Below are positions 15,575 through 25,772 of a DNA stretch of 64,000 nucleotides, in pieces. Every line of letters begins with the position of its first letter. Within the stretch, counting starts at the first letter, position 1. Below the pieces are notes generated by a model. It saw only the letters and a program-made list of their open reading frames with translations. It was not told the origin of the DNA and searched no databases. Origin of the DNA: Candidatus Poribacteria bacterium (GTDB lineage Bacteria; Poribacteria; WGA-4E; WGA-3G); assembly GCA_022827625.1 (NCBI GenBank), contig JAJEIE010000012.1, forward strand, positions 62,001 to 126,000, written 5' to 3'. Made by a program: the position numbers and the translations under genes.

Positions 15575-17554
15575 TTAGAATTTCCCAAAGACGCGCACAA
15601 AAATTTCCATGTAATTCTGATCGTTCACATCCCCGATTGCGCGCTGATCTATGTACCGCGCCCCGATATGCAGAAACATTTGCCGCTCGTAGGCGACAAA
15701 ACTTTTCTCCATCTCAGCCAAGAGTGCCTGACGGACAAAATCGTTATCATTGTCAAGCATATCATTGAATAGGAGTATCTGCCCGCCGCCTGTGAGCTTG
15801 ATGGTTTTCGTGAATTGATAGACGATCTTGAGAATAAGCGCGGATGCCATATCCTGTACATTTGTCCGTTCAATCTCGCGCAATCGGAGACGACGGGAGA
15901 CCTCCTCACCGTCAATCTCTCCGGTTAGGGAAAAGTATTCCAGTCGGTCCTCCGCCATTCGGAAGCCATTACGGATAGTGTACTTGAACATTGGGCTAAT
16001 CTCAAGCGATTTGGAAGGACGCATGCGATACAAGGTCTTGAAGATACCGACTTCGTAATGCTGGTTGTCTTTGTCAAAATCGTAGTCGTATTGCACTTTG
16101 GCGCGAGCGGTCGTGACCATCCGTTCAATTCCCAAGTATTCCCACGTGACTTTAGCGGTATTAATCAGATCGTTCTGCATCAGCAACGGGTCTTTGCGCC
16201 GTTTTTCGACTTCAGTGCCGCCATCAACACCAAAAAATTGAATATCACCCTCGTCCTCCATCTCCCACACCTCTGGTTGCGACCGATAGAGATTTTCGTC
16301 TCGCCTGCCCAGAAATCCAGCAAAATACCACGTCTCATCAGGAATTCGATCTTTTACCAACTTCAACTCGTTCTCAAAAATAAGCGAAGAAGCATGGGGG
16401 AGTTCTTTCTGATAAACCAGATTCGCGAATGCCTTCGTTGAAGTAGGCGTATTTCTGAGTCTCAGGTTTTCTTCAACTTGAAAACCGAGATCCAAGTCAA
16501 CAACGCTCGCTTGACGACTTATCTTACGGTTCATGAATAGCCGAACGCCTTGGAGTCCGACATCGAATTCGTAATTGGGATCCTGATCATTCTCCTCCTC
16601 ATCACGAATGCCGTTGTTGTTCCGATCGCTCTCGTCAAGGAAATCTTCATCGACATCAAAAAGCAGAATATCGTCCTCATAGTCGAAGATACCGTTGTTA
16701 TTTTTGTCAAGGTCACCGGGGATAATTAAGGAGGGCGGATCGAACGGTGTATTATCAGAGTAGCGGTCCTGGTCATCGTTATCGCTGACCGAACGCGAAG
16801 CGTCGAATCTTGGACCGACGCGAAATGCCTCTACTTGAAAAATTGCATCCCCCACAGTTTGGAAGGCTTTGAAAACCGTTGTGGTCGCGTCGAAACGTGA
16901 ACGCAAGTTTTTCTGTAACGCGCTTTTCGGCGTGACAGCCACTTCCGCTTTTATACCGTAGTTGGTGAAATTGGTTTCCAAATCCACCGCCCATACAGGT
17001 GCCTCCCGGAAGTACCAAGAGAGCCCTAACTGGGATTTACCAAACTTTGTGACTTCACGTAAACCGATACCGGACCCTTCTGTTCTGCCCTCCTGCCCAT
17101 TCAGTCGGTTGAGCAATCCAGGAACCATCAGAATTGTCCAGTCGGTGCGGTTCGAGCGGACCTCCCAGCGGACACCGCTGAGGTCAATTTGATCAAAGGT
17201 GAATTTTGTGAAGGTCGTCGGGACTTCTCCAAGGCTCAGGATATTTTTGACAGTGCCCGCGGTCTCCTCAATCACCATGACACTGTGGAAGCCGCGTCGA
17301 AAAAGACGATCAAAATTAAAATTGTCTTGTCTGACGCGTTCTTCCTCTGTATCGGCGAGGAAGTTCCGTCTGTTCGTGAAATCGTACTCAACCCGTCCCG
17401 ATAAGAACAACTTGCCAAAAAGACTGTAGACATCCTCTGCCTCAGCGCGGAACGCGAGCGAACAGCAAAACCAAACTTTTAACAGCAAAAGGAAGCTTTT
17501 AACAAGAAAACGGGAGCGAACCGGGGATTTTCGGTCACCTATGTTTGTTTCCAT
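15575..17554 (-). CDS. Large outer-membrane beta-barrel candidate with acidic calcium-type repeats
   Basis: A 659-residue secreted protein. The N-terminus has a signal peptide (KSFLLLLKVWFCCSLAFRAEAED). Alternating hydrophobic strands run through the body, and it ends in Phe (VRVFGKF), as outer-membrane barrels do. Residues ~290-335 hold dockerin/EF-like Asp-rich stretches, DLDKNNNGIFDYEDD and ESDRNNNGIRDEEEND, which could bind calcium in an extracellular loop or plug. I recognise no named family. It lies downstream of the propeller lipoprotein on the same strand, separated by a dispersed repeat, so the two may form an envelope pair. Confidence 0.65.
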   Translation of the reverse strand: METNIGDRKSPVRSRFLVKSFLLLLKVWFCCSLAFRAEAEDVYSLFGKLFLSGRVEYDFTNRRNFLADTEEERVRQDNFNFDRLFRRGFHSVMVIEETAGTVKNILSLGEVPTTFTKFTFDQIDLSGVRWEVRSNRTDWTILMVPGLLNRLNGQEGRTEGSGIGLREVTKFGKSQLGLSWYFREAPVWAVDLETNFTNYGIKAEVAVTPKSALQKNLRSRFDATTTVFKAFQTVGDAIFQVEAFRVGPRFDASRSVSDNDDQDRYSDNTPFDPPSLIIPGDLDKNNNGIFDYEDDILLFDVDEDFLDESDRNNNGIRDEEENDQDPNYEFDVGLQGVRLFMNRKISRQASVVDLDLGFQVEENLRLRNTPTSTKAFANLVYQKELPHASSLIFENELKLVKDRIPDETWYFAGFLGRRDENLYRSQPEVWEMEDEGDIQFFGVDGGTEVEKRRKDPLLMQNDLINTAKVTWEYLGIERMVTTARAKVQYDYDFDKDNQHYEVGIFKTLYRMRPSKSLEISPMFKYTIRNGFRMAEDRLEYFSLTGEIDGEEVSRRLRLREIERTNVQDMASALILKIVYQFTKTIKLTGGGQILLFNDMLDNDNDFVRQALLAEMEKSFVAYERQMFLHIGARYIDQRAIGDVNDQNYMEIFVRVFGKF

Positions 17555-17703
17555 ATTCTATTAGTTGTCAATTATCGGTTGTCAGTTGTCAGTTAAGAGA
17601 TGGTTTGTAACAATCAGCCCTTATTTGGCATATTCCAGGATGGGTGAATTATTACCAGAACCTCTTAACCAATAACCAATAACTGATAACCGATAACCAT
17701 TCC
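17555..17703 (-). repeat. Folded dispersed repeat (family B copy 2)
   Basis: Arms TTATCGGTTGTCAGTTG and AACTGATAACCGATAACC face each other, with inner GTAACAATC and GAATTATTAC segments. It fills the whole gap between the propeller gene stop and the start of the next gene, ending 6 bases before the ATG. Related to 6342-6463 and 38436-38567. Confidence 0.75.
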
Positions 17704-20700
17704 TCATCTCAAAATATCCTCCGGTCCGTAAGCCTCTGTGAACGTTGTCCAGATGCCCGTCCGCTTATCGAAACGGCTTAATCCACGATACGTGCCAAAC
17801 CAGACGTAGTTATCACCGATAACCATAGAGAGGATACCGTTATGTGCTAAACCTTCCTCTCGGGTGTAAGTCGTCCAATTATCTGTCAACTGCTCAAACC
17901 GACTGACTCCTGCATTGTAGGTGCCGATCCAGACCTCTGTTCCATCAACACCGATGGTGGTTACTTTGTTGCTGGCGAGTCCATCCTCGGTCGTATAGGC
18001 AGCCCAAACATCGGTTTTTTCATTATAGAGCGTCACGCCACGATCACTACCAAACCAGACGCGATCGCCGTCAATCGCGATACAACTGACTTCATCGCTT
18101 GCGAGACCGTCTTCCACCGTGATTGTCTTCCAAATATCTCTACCGATGTCGTATTTACTGACCCCTCGGCGTGTACCGACCCAAACGTGTCTCTTACTGG
18201 CTGTGATACACCAAATCTGGTCCGTAACCAAAGATTCCGCGAACTCTTTAGACACAGCGGAGGGTTGGATCTCCGTCCCCGATGTATAGGTAATCCAAGC
18301 GTTAAGGTCATCTGCTGTGCGTGGGTACTTCCCAATCCCGGAATTGGTCCCGACCCAGATGCTATTGCCATCGCTACTGACAGAAGTTATATTATTGGCT
18401 GGTAGCCCATGCTCAGTTTTGTACTGGTCCCACCGGAGTGCCAATTTATCAAAACGGTTTGCGCCGTCGCGCGTCCCAATCCAGACGTATTGTTCATCAA
18501 CAACAATAGAACTGACCACATTATCGGAAAGTGAATCTTTCTTTTTGCGTCCATGGCGGTGCCAATGGCCCCCGTGCGTTTCTATATTTTCGGATCCACC
18601 CTCCTGCCGATAATTCTTCCAAGTCCCTAACATCTTATCATAGCGGGACATCCCCTCGTCGGTACCGACCCAGACGAAACGTTCATCTGTGTCAACCGTC
18701 CGGACCGTACGTCCAACAAGAATAGGTAGCGCCGTCAAAGGTGTCCAGGATTCCTTCCGCTTGTCATAACGGGAAAGCCCGCGCAAGGTCCCCACCCATA
18801 CATAGTCCTCATCAACAGCGAGCCCGTATTCGCCTACGTGGTTATGGAGAAGCCCTTTGATATCCTTAAACGTTGTCCAGGTGCCAGAGGCGAAATGAAA
18901 TCGTCGAAGCCCTTCATTGGGTGCAGCCAACCACAGATAATCATCATCGGCTGCCAGTTCAAGCGTCCCACGCCCGGATCTGATTGTTGTCCACTCCTTA
19001 TTTCGCCTGTCGTACCGGGTAACACCTACATCTTCCCAGGGTCTGTAAAGTATCCAAACATCCTTCTCTGTTGAGATAATACGCCGAATGGTATTCGCAG
19101 CAAGTACATCATTCGTTGAAAACGTCGTCCATTTTTCCGTTTTCTTATCGTATCGTGATAACGGACGGTTGCTGGTTCTGTCCCATTCCGAACGAGCCAC
19201 CCAGATGAAGTCGTCATCGACAGTAATCCATTCCGCGCCTCTACCCGCCAAGCCGTCTCTGGGTCCGAAATTTTTCCATTCCTGCGTGATTTCATTGTAC
19301 CGCGTGAGTCCACGTCCAGATGCAAACCAGACATTCGGTCCGTCAACTCCAAGTGCATTGATACGTTCAATGTCGCGATGCCCTTCTTCTTCAAGAACTG
19401 TCCATGTCCCAGCCGCTTTGCTATAATGGTTTAATTCCAGCCCGATTATGGGAACAACCCAGACGCTTTGCTCACTGACATCAATCTTACCCACGTCGTC
19501 TGTAGAGAGACCGTCCTCTGAGGTGAAATGCTGCCAGGTATCCGAAGTTTTATCGTAACGGAGAACACCGTAGTCCGTCGTGAACCAGACAGCATCGGTA
19601 TCCACATAGGTCCAACGCACGAGTGTCATGGATCTTTTCTGAGTAGACTTCAAAATATCTAAGCGCGTGAAACGCCGCCACGTTGTTGTTGGACGATGGA
19701 ACCGCACAATACCACCATTCGGTGAAGATTCCCAATTATTAAACCAGATGTAATCGCCATCAAATTTGATGTTTGAGACCTTGGTTTCAAGAAACGGCTC
19801 GCGTACCGGACGGGATTGATGCAACACCTCTCGCCCATTTTTTGCGTCGTACTCAACGAGGCCGATGTCCGTTGCCAACCAGAGTATCCCCTCTGCTTCA
19901 CAGAGAATGCTGCGAATGTTATAGGGCACGGTTGAGCGCGAATTCCAAGAATCGGAAGCACTCGTATAGCTTCCGAGCCCCTGAGGTGTCCCGATCCAGA
20001 GGATGCCATCTTGAAAGGCGAGTGCCGTGACGTTGGGTGATGGCAATTGTTCATTGAAAGGAAGTGGTATCCACCGCTGTTGGGCACTGTTGTACCTTGC
20101 AACGCCTTGACGCGTGCCTGCCCAAAGCGTTTGTTTTCCATTTTCCTCCGTAGAAAGCAACACATTAACATACGGATTCGGGAGCCCTTGAATAGCGGGA
20201 TGCATTGCCTGATCAGCGACCGAATATCGCCAAATACCCGCTGCGCCACCAAACCAAACATTTGCCTGATCGGCGAGTACAGATAGTATGAGCGGGTTCT
20301 TGACCCCCGGCAGCGCAAGTTGTGACCATTCTTGAGAGGTCGTATTATACACCGCGGGCCCGGAGCTTGTACCGAGCCAAATGCGTTGATCCTGCGATGC
20401 AACATCCGCATCAACAGATGTCACAAAAGCCTCGCCCCGTGTTTGTGTGTGAGGTGGGGCCCGAAACGCCCACTCACCGTCTAAATATGTCCGTGTGCCA
20501 AGCCCGCGATCGCTTCCAATCCAGATGGCTGTCGGAAACCTTCGGTTCTCGGTTTTCGGTAAAGAGGTTTCAGATGCCTCCACACCCTCTTGCTGCCCGC
20601 TGACGGTTTCCGACGACTGATAGCCAATATGTATTGATGTGATATAGGGAGTTGGCAATCCATCTTCTTTAGAAATGATTTCCCAACTGCGCGTTTGCGG

Positions 20701-22050
20701 CGTGTAAACCGAAACCCCGCCGACTGTCGCTATCCAGAGGTTTCCATCCGCATCACGTGCGATATCCCGTACATCATTGTCGGCGAGAAAATCGGCTTGT
20801 TTGTAAAGCGTCCACTCACCGGTTACCTTATCAAAGCGGCTCACCCCATCCTCTTTGCTCCCAAACCAGACATCATTGCCTTGTATGGTAATCCAACTCA
20901 CATGATCACTCGATAATCCATCTGCCTTGGTATAGTGTACCCATGTGTTAACAGGCTTGATAAAACGATGTACACCTGCGTTGGCAGTTCCAAACCAGAC
21001 CTGGAACCCATCGGCACGGATACAGGTAATCATATTACTTTTCAGGAGATCCGTTTTTGTATAGGTTTTGATGAAGGTCTGATCGACCTGATTGTATTGA
21101 CTAACCCCTTTGTTCTGAGTACCAAACCAAACGCTGTCATCATCGACAGCAATCGTAGCGATCTCGCTGTCTATTAACCCATCAGATTTCGTATAGTTGT
21201 TCCATGAATCGGTATCTCGGTGGTAGCGGCTCACCCCGCCTCTGCTGAACCTTGGGTCTTCGTCCCAGCCATGCGGATCCGGATTTATCTCTCTATCGGT
21301 GCCAATCCAGACGTATTCCGGTTCAACGGCGATCGTTGTAATTATTTTGCTAACCAACCCATCTTTCCGAGTACGTACCGCCCAACTGTCAATCGTTTTA
21401 TCATATCGGTTCAATCCGTCCGCTGTTCCAAACCATACGTAATTTCCGTCGACTGCAATAGAGGAGACCTGGTCGCTCGCCAAGCCGTCAATAGTTCGGA
21501 AGGTCGAAAAGGCGTTTGTTTGCATATCGTAGCGGCTCACTCCCTCATCTGTAGCGAACCAGACCCATTGTCCATCAATTGCAACGGCATTGACCACATC
21601 ATTCGCCAACCCGTCTTCCATGGTATAGTGTAGCCACGTATCCTGCTGGCGATCCCAGCGCGAGACGCCCCTCGCCGTTGCAATCCATACATTGTCCACA
21701 TCCGCAGCAATACAGTTAATTTCGTTACTAACGAGTGTTCGTTCCACGGGCCACGTCTTTGCAGGCACCGAATTTGCTCCGGAATCTTCAAATGGCATCC
21801 CGGATTGTCGGTCAGTTGCTAATGTTCCACACCCCAAAATCAGAAACAGGGACAGCAACACTAAAATACAGGTGTTAGAAAATCTGTAAAGTGTTCTAAA
21901 ATCTGTAAAGTTGTAAAGTTGTTTCAGGTTACGTCTCAGCTTTACAGAACTCCTCCACGCGTCGCCTGAAAGGGGCAAACCGACTTTAGCACACTCGCTG
22001 CTTTTCACAAGCGACCCTTGCGGCTTATTATTATCTGTTCGTTTCGTCAT
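17704..22050 (-). CDS. Giant beta-propeller lipoprotein with ~29 Reg_prop repeats
   Basis: A 1448-residue protein made almost wholly of two-component-regulator-propeller type repeats: V-W-F/I-G-T-x-x-G-(V/L)-S-R-Y/F-D ... W-x-x-Y/F-T-x-x-D-G-L-x-x-(D/N)-x-(V/I). I count about 29 by eye, enough for several seven-bladed propellers. A hydrophobic stretch at residues ~60-72 ends in LILGC, a lipobox, so it is probably an exported lipoprotein. In known systems such propellers sense sugars in front of histidine kinases, but no kinase domain is attached. The ~57 residues before the signal are unusually long and partly derived from an intergenic repeat. ATG 22050 follows AGAGG. Confidence 0.85.
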   Translation of the reverse strand: MTKRTDNNKPQGSLVKSSECAKVGLPLSGDAWRSSVKLRRNLKQLYNFTDFRTLYRFSNTCILVLLSLFLILGCGTLATDRQSGMPFEDSGANSVPAKTWPVERTLVSNEINCIAADVDNVWIATARGVSRWDRQQDTWLHYTMEDGLANDVVNAVAIDGQWVWFATDEGVSRYDMQTNAFSTFRTIDGLASDQVSSIAVDGNYVWFGTADGLNRYDKTIDSWAVRTRKDGLVSKIITTIAVEPEYVWIGTDREINPDPHGWDEDPRFSRGGVSRYHRDTDSWNNYTKSDGLIDSEIATIAVDDDSVWFGTQNKGVSQYNQVDQTFIKTYTKTDLLKSNMITCIRADGFQVWFGTANAGVHRFIKPVNTWVHYTKADGLSSDHVSWITIQGNDVWFGSKEDGVSRFDKVTGEWTLYKQADFLADNDVRDIARDADGNLWIATVGGVSVYTPQTRSWEIISKEDGLPTPYITSIHIGYQSSETVSGQQEGVEASETSLPKTENRRFPTAIWIGSDRGLGTRTYLDGEWAFRAPPHTQTRGEAFVTSVDADVASQDQRIWLGTSSGPAVYNTTSQEWSQLALPGVKNPLILSVLADQANVWFGGAAGIWRYSVADQAMHPAIQGLPNPYVNVLLSTEENGKQTLWAGTRQGVARYNSAQQRWIPLPFNEQLPSPNVTALAFQDGILWIGTPQGLGSYTSASDSWNSRSTVPYNIRSILCEAEGILWLATDIGLVEYDAKNGREVLHQSRPVREPFLETKVSNIKFDGDYIWFNNWESSPNGGIVRFHRPTTTWRRFTRLDILKSTQKRSMTLVRWTYVDTDAVWFTTDYGVLRYDKTSDTWQHFTSEDGLSTDDVGKIDVSEQSVWVVPIIGLELNHYSKAAGTWTVLEEEGHRDIERINALGVDGPNVWFASGRGLTRYNEITQEWKNFGPRDGLAGRGAEWITVDDDFIWVARSEWDRTSNRPLSRYDKKTEKWTTFSTNDVLAANTIRRIISTEKDVWILYRPWEDVGVTRYDRRNKEWTTIRSGRGTLELAADDDYLWLAAPNEGLRRFHFASGTWTTFKDIKGLLHNHVGEYGLAVDEDYVWVGTLRGLSRYDKRKESWTPLTALPILVGRTVRTVDTDERFVWVGTDEGMSRYDKMLGTWKNYRQEGGSENIETHGGHWHRHGRKKKDSLSDNVVSSIVVDEQYVWIGTRDGANRFDKLALRWDQYKTEHGLPANNITSVSSDGNSIWVGTNSGIGKYPRTADDLNAWITYTSGTEIQPSAVSKEFAESLVTDQIWCITASKRHVWVGTRRGVSKYDIGRDIWKTITVEDGLASDEVSCIAIDGDRVWFGSDRGVTLYNEKTDVWAAYTTEDGLASNKVTTIGVDGTEVWIGTYNAGVSRFEQLTDNWTTYTREEGLAHNGILSMVIGDNYVWFGTYRGLSRFDKRTGIWTTFTEAYGPEDILR

Positions 22051-22087
22051 CTCTGATTACCTCTTCACCAATAACTTACACCTAACA

Positions 22088-22112
22088 ACCTTAGCACACT
22101 TTAGCACACCTC
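22088..22112. repeat. TTTAGCACAC repeat (family E)
   Basis: Two copies of TTAGCACAC lie in tandem just upstream of the propeller gene. The same word occurs inside its coding region (21982-21996) and as a long inverted repeat at 36115-36170. Confidence 0.5.
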
Positions 22113-22125
22113 ATAACTTTCCCGG

Positions 22126-24372
22126 TCAGTCGATTAAGATCTGTTCGATAGAATGTACAAACAACACATCTTTCACTTCATCATAGCGCTGGAGTATTTG
22201 AGACAAATCATCAGAATTAAGGTCTTCTCCTGTTAATCCTGTGATAACGAGGTCAGCCTGAGTGGATCGGTGGGATACTTCTTCTTCCAAGGCTTCCAAG
22301 CTATCATAGGAAATCGATGTCACATTTTGCATTGAGATCGGCAACCTTCCTTCTATCATGAGGGTCGAGAGTCTGTCTGCTTCCCGCTCAGCGTCTCTGG
22401 AATCGGAACAAGCGAAAAGCCTAATTTCAGCACCTCTCCAGTCGGGGTGTCCAATAATGATATACGCCAGCAAGAGCATCATCGGGGCATTTTTTAGATT
22501 CTCCTCTGTCACCCAAACATGGATGGAGGACTTATATCCGAAGCGGTAACCCGTGGATCTAAGGATTAGAATGTTGAAAAGTGAATTTACAGCGAGCTGC
22601 GCCCCCTGTTTGATCTCGTCAATTTCCTCTGGGTTCTCCTCGTCAAACTCAAAGAGTATGGTATTGTTAGGCAGCCCCGAAATCCCTGGCATCTGCGCTA
22701 TCTGTGCCATCGCGAGTTGGAACGTTGGACAAATCAAGGTATCAACGAAAATGCTGGCTCTACTGACCTCTGTACGTTTGATGAGCTCATCAACATGGAG
22801 GCGTGCCTTTATCTCATTGGGAAACGTGTAATCACCGAGGTAAAGTTGAAGGAAATGCCCGAAACCGTGCCTGTGGCAGATCCACCGGAGCAAATCGAAA
22901 TGTCCAAGTCGATGCTCACCTAAACGTGAAACGGCGATGATCGAAGGACGCCATCCGCCTTCAGAGGTCATCACCCGGCTTTTTTGTAGCGTCGTCTGCA
23001 GCCAACGGGTCAACTGAAACATCGTTCCCTGAAAGATCGCAGCAAAATCGCGTTCATCTTGTCGGCTGCGCCGGAGGCCGATGTAGGTCCCGCCCATGAG
23101 GACGAGTGCGATAAGGGCATAGAACGCGCTAATCTGAACCATCATCAGACCACACATCACGGTACCCAGCAGAGACAAATACCAGCGCGAATGAAAGGTC
23201 GGACGATAGGACGGATTGCTCGCGAAATGCTCAAGAAAGGATACCGCACAGAGTGCTCCGTAAGTTACCATAAAGAACATACTCAGAATTTGGGCGATAA
23301 AGTCCACATCACCTATGACAACAAATACCATAGCAACAACACCCGACACACCCGTCGCGTACACGGGTTCTTGACTTTTTCCCACCCCGGTTTCCATCAG
23401 ACGATTCAGCCTCGGAATTGGAAAGACGTTATCGCGAGCGAGCATCTGTAGCGTCCTTGGTGCGACCATGATTGAACCGAGAGCAGAGGATAACGCCGCT
23501 GCGCCTAATCCGATATAGATGGATGGACTCCATAGGGCGACTTGCGCCATGATAAATTGGTCTGCATCCAGTGCTTCAGGAGTGGCACTCTGTCCCAACT
23601 TGACGGCAACAAGGACGTATATCACCATACCGCCGAACGTCGCGCCGATTGTGCCGAGAGGGATACTCCTGCGTGGGTTCTTTAGATCTCCTGATAGCCC
23701 CAAGCCCGCAATCATACCTGTAAAGGCGGGGAAACAGGTCGCGAAAACCGTCCCAAAACCATCGGGATTGTCAATCCGTGCCGTAAGATTTAGACCTTCG
23801 GGTCGTATAGATTCGGGTCCCTCACCAAGCAGGAAAGCAACGATTGAGATCGCAAGCATTACGCAGACGCACCAGAGAAGTTGGACCCCGACACCTGCAC
23901 CTTTCGTCAGCATGATGACCAGCATCAGGAGCGTGCAAGGAATACTTACCCAGCGCGCATCTAAACCGAAACCATAAATGGTTTCAACCCATTCATAAAC
24001 GGGCTGAAAGGCTTCCGCAAAAGCGACGATATAGAAAGCAACCGAGATCGCTTGCGAAATATAGAGCGCGATTCCGATCGAGCCACCGATACTCGCACCG
24101 AAAGAACGACTCACAATATAATACGCACCGCCGCCAGCGACCCGACGGTTCGTCGCAATCTCAGACACCGCCAAAACTGTAGGAACTGTCACCAAATGCC
24201 CAAGCAGGACAACCATGAGCGTTCCCCAAAGCCCGGCATGCGCGACAGCGTAACCGAATCGTAAAAAAAGGATCGCCCCTAAAATCGTACTAATTGAAGC
24301 TAAAAATACAGGAGCCGTACCGAACCCGTGCCCATTTTGACTTTCAGATTTCTGTGACGCTTCTGAAAACAT
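22126..24372 (-). CDS. SLC12-like (cation-chloride cotransporter/APC superfamily) transporter
   Basis: A ~748-residue protein. After a short cytosolic N-terminus, FGTAPVFLASISTILGAILFLRFG and the following helices match the SLC12 family (Na-K-Cl and K-Cl cotransporters) within the APC superfamily. About 12 helices span residues ~25-430. A long soluble C-terminal domain (~470-748) resembles the SLC12 regulatory domain, with a UspA-like pattern near the end (STQADLVITGL). It would move K+ and/or Na+ with Cl-, or amino acids; the ion cannot be set from sequence. I prefer ATG 24372, five bases after GGGGG; a GTG two codons upstream is possible. Confidence 0.82.
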   Translation of the reverse strand: MFSEASQKSESQNGHGFGTAPVFLASISTILGAILFLRFGYAVAHAGLWGTLMVVLLGHLVTVPTVLAVSEIATNRRVAGGGAYYIVSRSFGASIGGSIGIALYISQAISVAFYIVAFAEAFQPVYEWVETIYGFGLDARWVSIPCTLLMLVIMLTKGAGVGVQLLWCVCVMLAISIVAFLLGEGPESIRPEGLNLTARIDNPDGFGTVFATCFPAFTGMIAGLGLSGDLKNPRRSIPLGTIGATFGGMVIYVLVAVKLGQSATPEALDADQFIMAQVALWSPSIYIGLGAAALSSALGSIMVAPRTLQMLARDNVFPIPRLNRLMETGVGKSQEPVYATGVSGVVAMVFVVIGDVDFIAQILSMFFMVTYGALCAVSFLEHFASNPSYRPTFHSRWYLSLLGTVMCGLMMVQISAFYALIALVLMGGTYIGLRRSRQDERDFAAIFQGTMFQLTRWLQTTLQKSRVMTSEGGWRPSIIAVSRLGEHRLGHFDLLRWICHRHGFGHFLQLYLGDYTFPNEIKARLHVDELIKRTEVSRASIFVDTLICPTFQLAMAQIAQMPGISGLPNNTILFEFDEENPEEIDEIKQGAQLAVNSLFNILILRSTGYRFGYKSSIHVWVTEENLKNAPMMLLLAYIIIGHPDWRGAEIRLFACSDSRDAEREADRLSTLMIEGRLPISMQNVTSISYDSLEALEEEVSHRSTQADLVITGLTGEDLNSDDLSQILQRYDEVKDVLFVHSIEQILID

Positions 24373-24617
24373 ACGCACCCCCTTCGTTTATAGAGAACTT
24401 CTTAATACAGATGCATAAAATTTCACAAAGTGCTGTCGGATACAATTGTCGCAATTTTTTAGGAACACCGCTGAAGAACTAAACCTTCTGTTTCATTAAG
24501 GATTAATACTAAAATCACGCCATTCCGGCAATTATTATGCCATAAAAGTGTTTCATAGGCAAGGAAAGCATAACATAAAACTATTTAAACCGAATAAAAA
24601 ACGTTCCAAAAACCTAT

Positions 24618-24646
24618 TTGACAAAAACTTTCAGATGCTCTACAGT
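24618..24646 (+). promoter_or_regulatory. Promoter of the amidohydrolase gene
   Basis: TTGACA (24618-24623), 17-base spacer, TACAGT (24641-24646, four of six consensus bases). It is 57 bases before the start codon. The rest of 24373-24617 is AT-rich with no gene seen. Confidence 0.5.
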
Positions 24647-24702
24647 GTACTTCAACAGCAAAATGACAACTCGAATTGACTTATAGAGACGGAGGTATTT
24701 TT

Positions 24703-25728
24703 ATGCCTTATGGAGGTAATGACTGGCTCGCTTTAACCGAGGAACCGACGCTGGAGCCAGAGATTCCTATCTGCGACCCACATCACCATTTTTGGGATTT
24801 CCGAAACGAACGGATTCCTTACCAACGCTACCTGCTCCATGAGCTGATAGCGGATATTAACAGCGGGCACAATGTGCGCTCTACGGTGTTCGTTGAGGCG
24901 AGAGCGATGTATCGTGCTGATGGACCGGCGGAGATGCGTCCTGTTGGTGAGGTTGAATTCGTTCAAGGGTTGGCGGCTGCGAGTGCAAGCGGTCTATACG
25001 GCACGAGTCGCGCTGCCGCTGCGATTGTTGGGCACGCGAACCTGAACCTCGGTGCGCGCGTCGAACCGGTCCTGGAAGCCTTGCAAGCGGCAAGCCCGAA
25101 TCGGTTTCGAGGGATCCGCCATTCTGTCACGTGGGACCCACATCCAGAGATAGCAGGCGCCTCGGCTTACAGAACAGAAGCACAACTGGCACGTGAAGAT
25201 TTCCGTATCGGTGCGCGGGTTTTGGCGCGTATGGGGATGTCTTTTGAGGCGTGGTTGTATTTCCCGCAACTCCATGAACTCGCCGATTTTGCAAAAGCCG
25301 TTCCTGATCTGACGATTATTTCAAATCATATCGGTGGTTTGCTACGGGTCGGTCCGTATGGTGGCAGAGATGAGGAAGTGCTGGAGGCTTGGCGGAGCGG
25401 TATCGCTGCAGTTGCGGCGTGTCCGAACGTTCACATGAAACTTGGCGGTATCGGGATGCCTCGCACGGGTTTTGACTGGCACGAACGGGAGGAACCGATC
25501 GGTTCTGAAGAATTAGCGGAATCTATGGCACCCTTTATGAACTACTGTATTGAGCAGTTCGGTCCGGAGCGGTGTATGTTTGAAAGCAACTTCCCTGTTG
25601 ACAAAGTTTCGTTCTCGTACAATGTGATGTATAATGCGTTTAAACGGCTGTCATCGGGGTATTCGGAGAGTGAACGTGCCGCGCTGTTTCACGATACGGC
25701 TGTTCGTGTGTATCGGATAGATGTTTAG
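24703..25728 (+). CDS. Metal-dependent amidohydrolase (TIM-barrel, amidohydrolase_2 family)
   Basis: A 341-residue TIM-barrel hydrolase of the amidohydrolase_2/lactonase group. The first metal motif is DPHHHFWD near residue 26. RGIRHSVTWDPHPE, IISNHIGG and an Asn-Phe-Pro-Val-Asp block (ESNFPVDK) follow in the family order. Such enzymes hydrolyse lactones or decarboxylate aromatic acids; the substrate is unknown. I start at ATG 24703, ten bases after GGAGG. A sigma70-like promoter precedes it. It is followed after 44 bases by dprA but the roles look unrelated. Confidence 0.8.
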   Translation: MPYGGNDWLALTEEPTLEPEIPICDPHHHFWDFRNERIPYQRYLLHELIADINSGHNVRSTVFVEARAMYRADGPAEMRPVGEVEFVQGLAAASASGLYGTSRAAAAIVGHANLNLGARVEPVLEALQAASPNRFRGIRHSVTWDPHPEIAGASAYRTEAQLAREDFRIGARVLARMGMSFEAWLYFPQLHELADFAKAVPDLTIISNHIGGLLRVGPYGGRDEEVLEAWRSGIAAVAACPNVHMKLGGIGMPRTGFDWHEREEPIGSEELAESMAPFMNYCIEQFGPERCMFESNFPVDKVSFSYNVMYNAFKRLSSGYSESERAALFHDTAVRVYRIDV

Positions 25729-25772
25729 TTTCACTCTGAACTCTTTGGCGACCTCCCCAAAAGGACGAACAG

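Noticed and set aside
19659-20414. 251-residue ORF inside the propeller gene
   Set aside because: Same strand, other frame, no motifs; the main frame shows regular Reg_prop repeats throughout.
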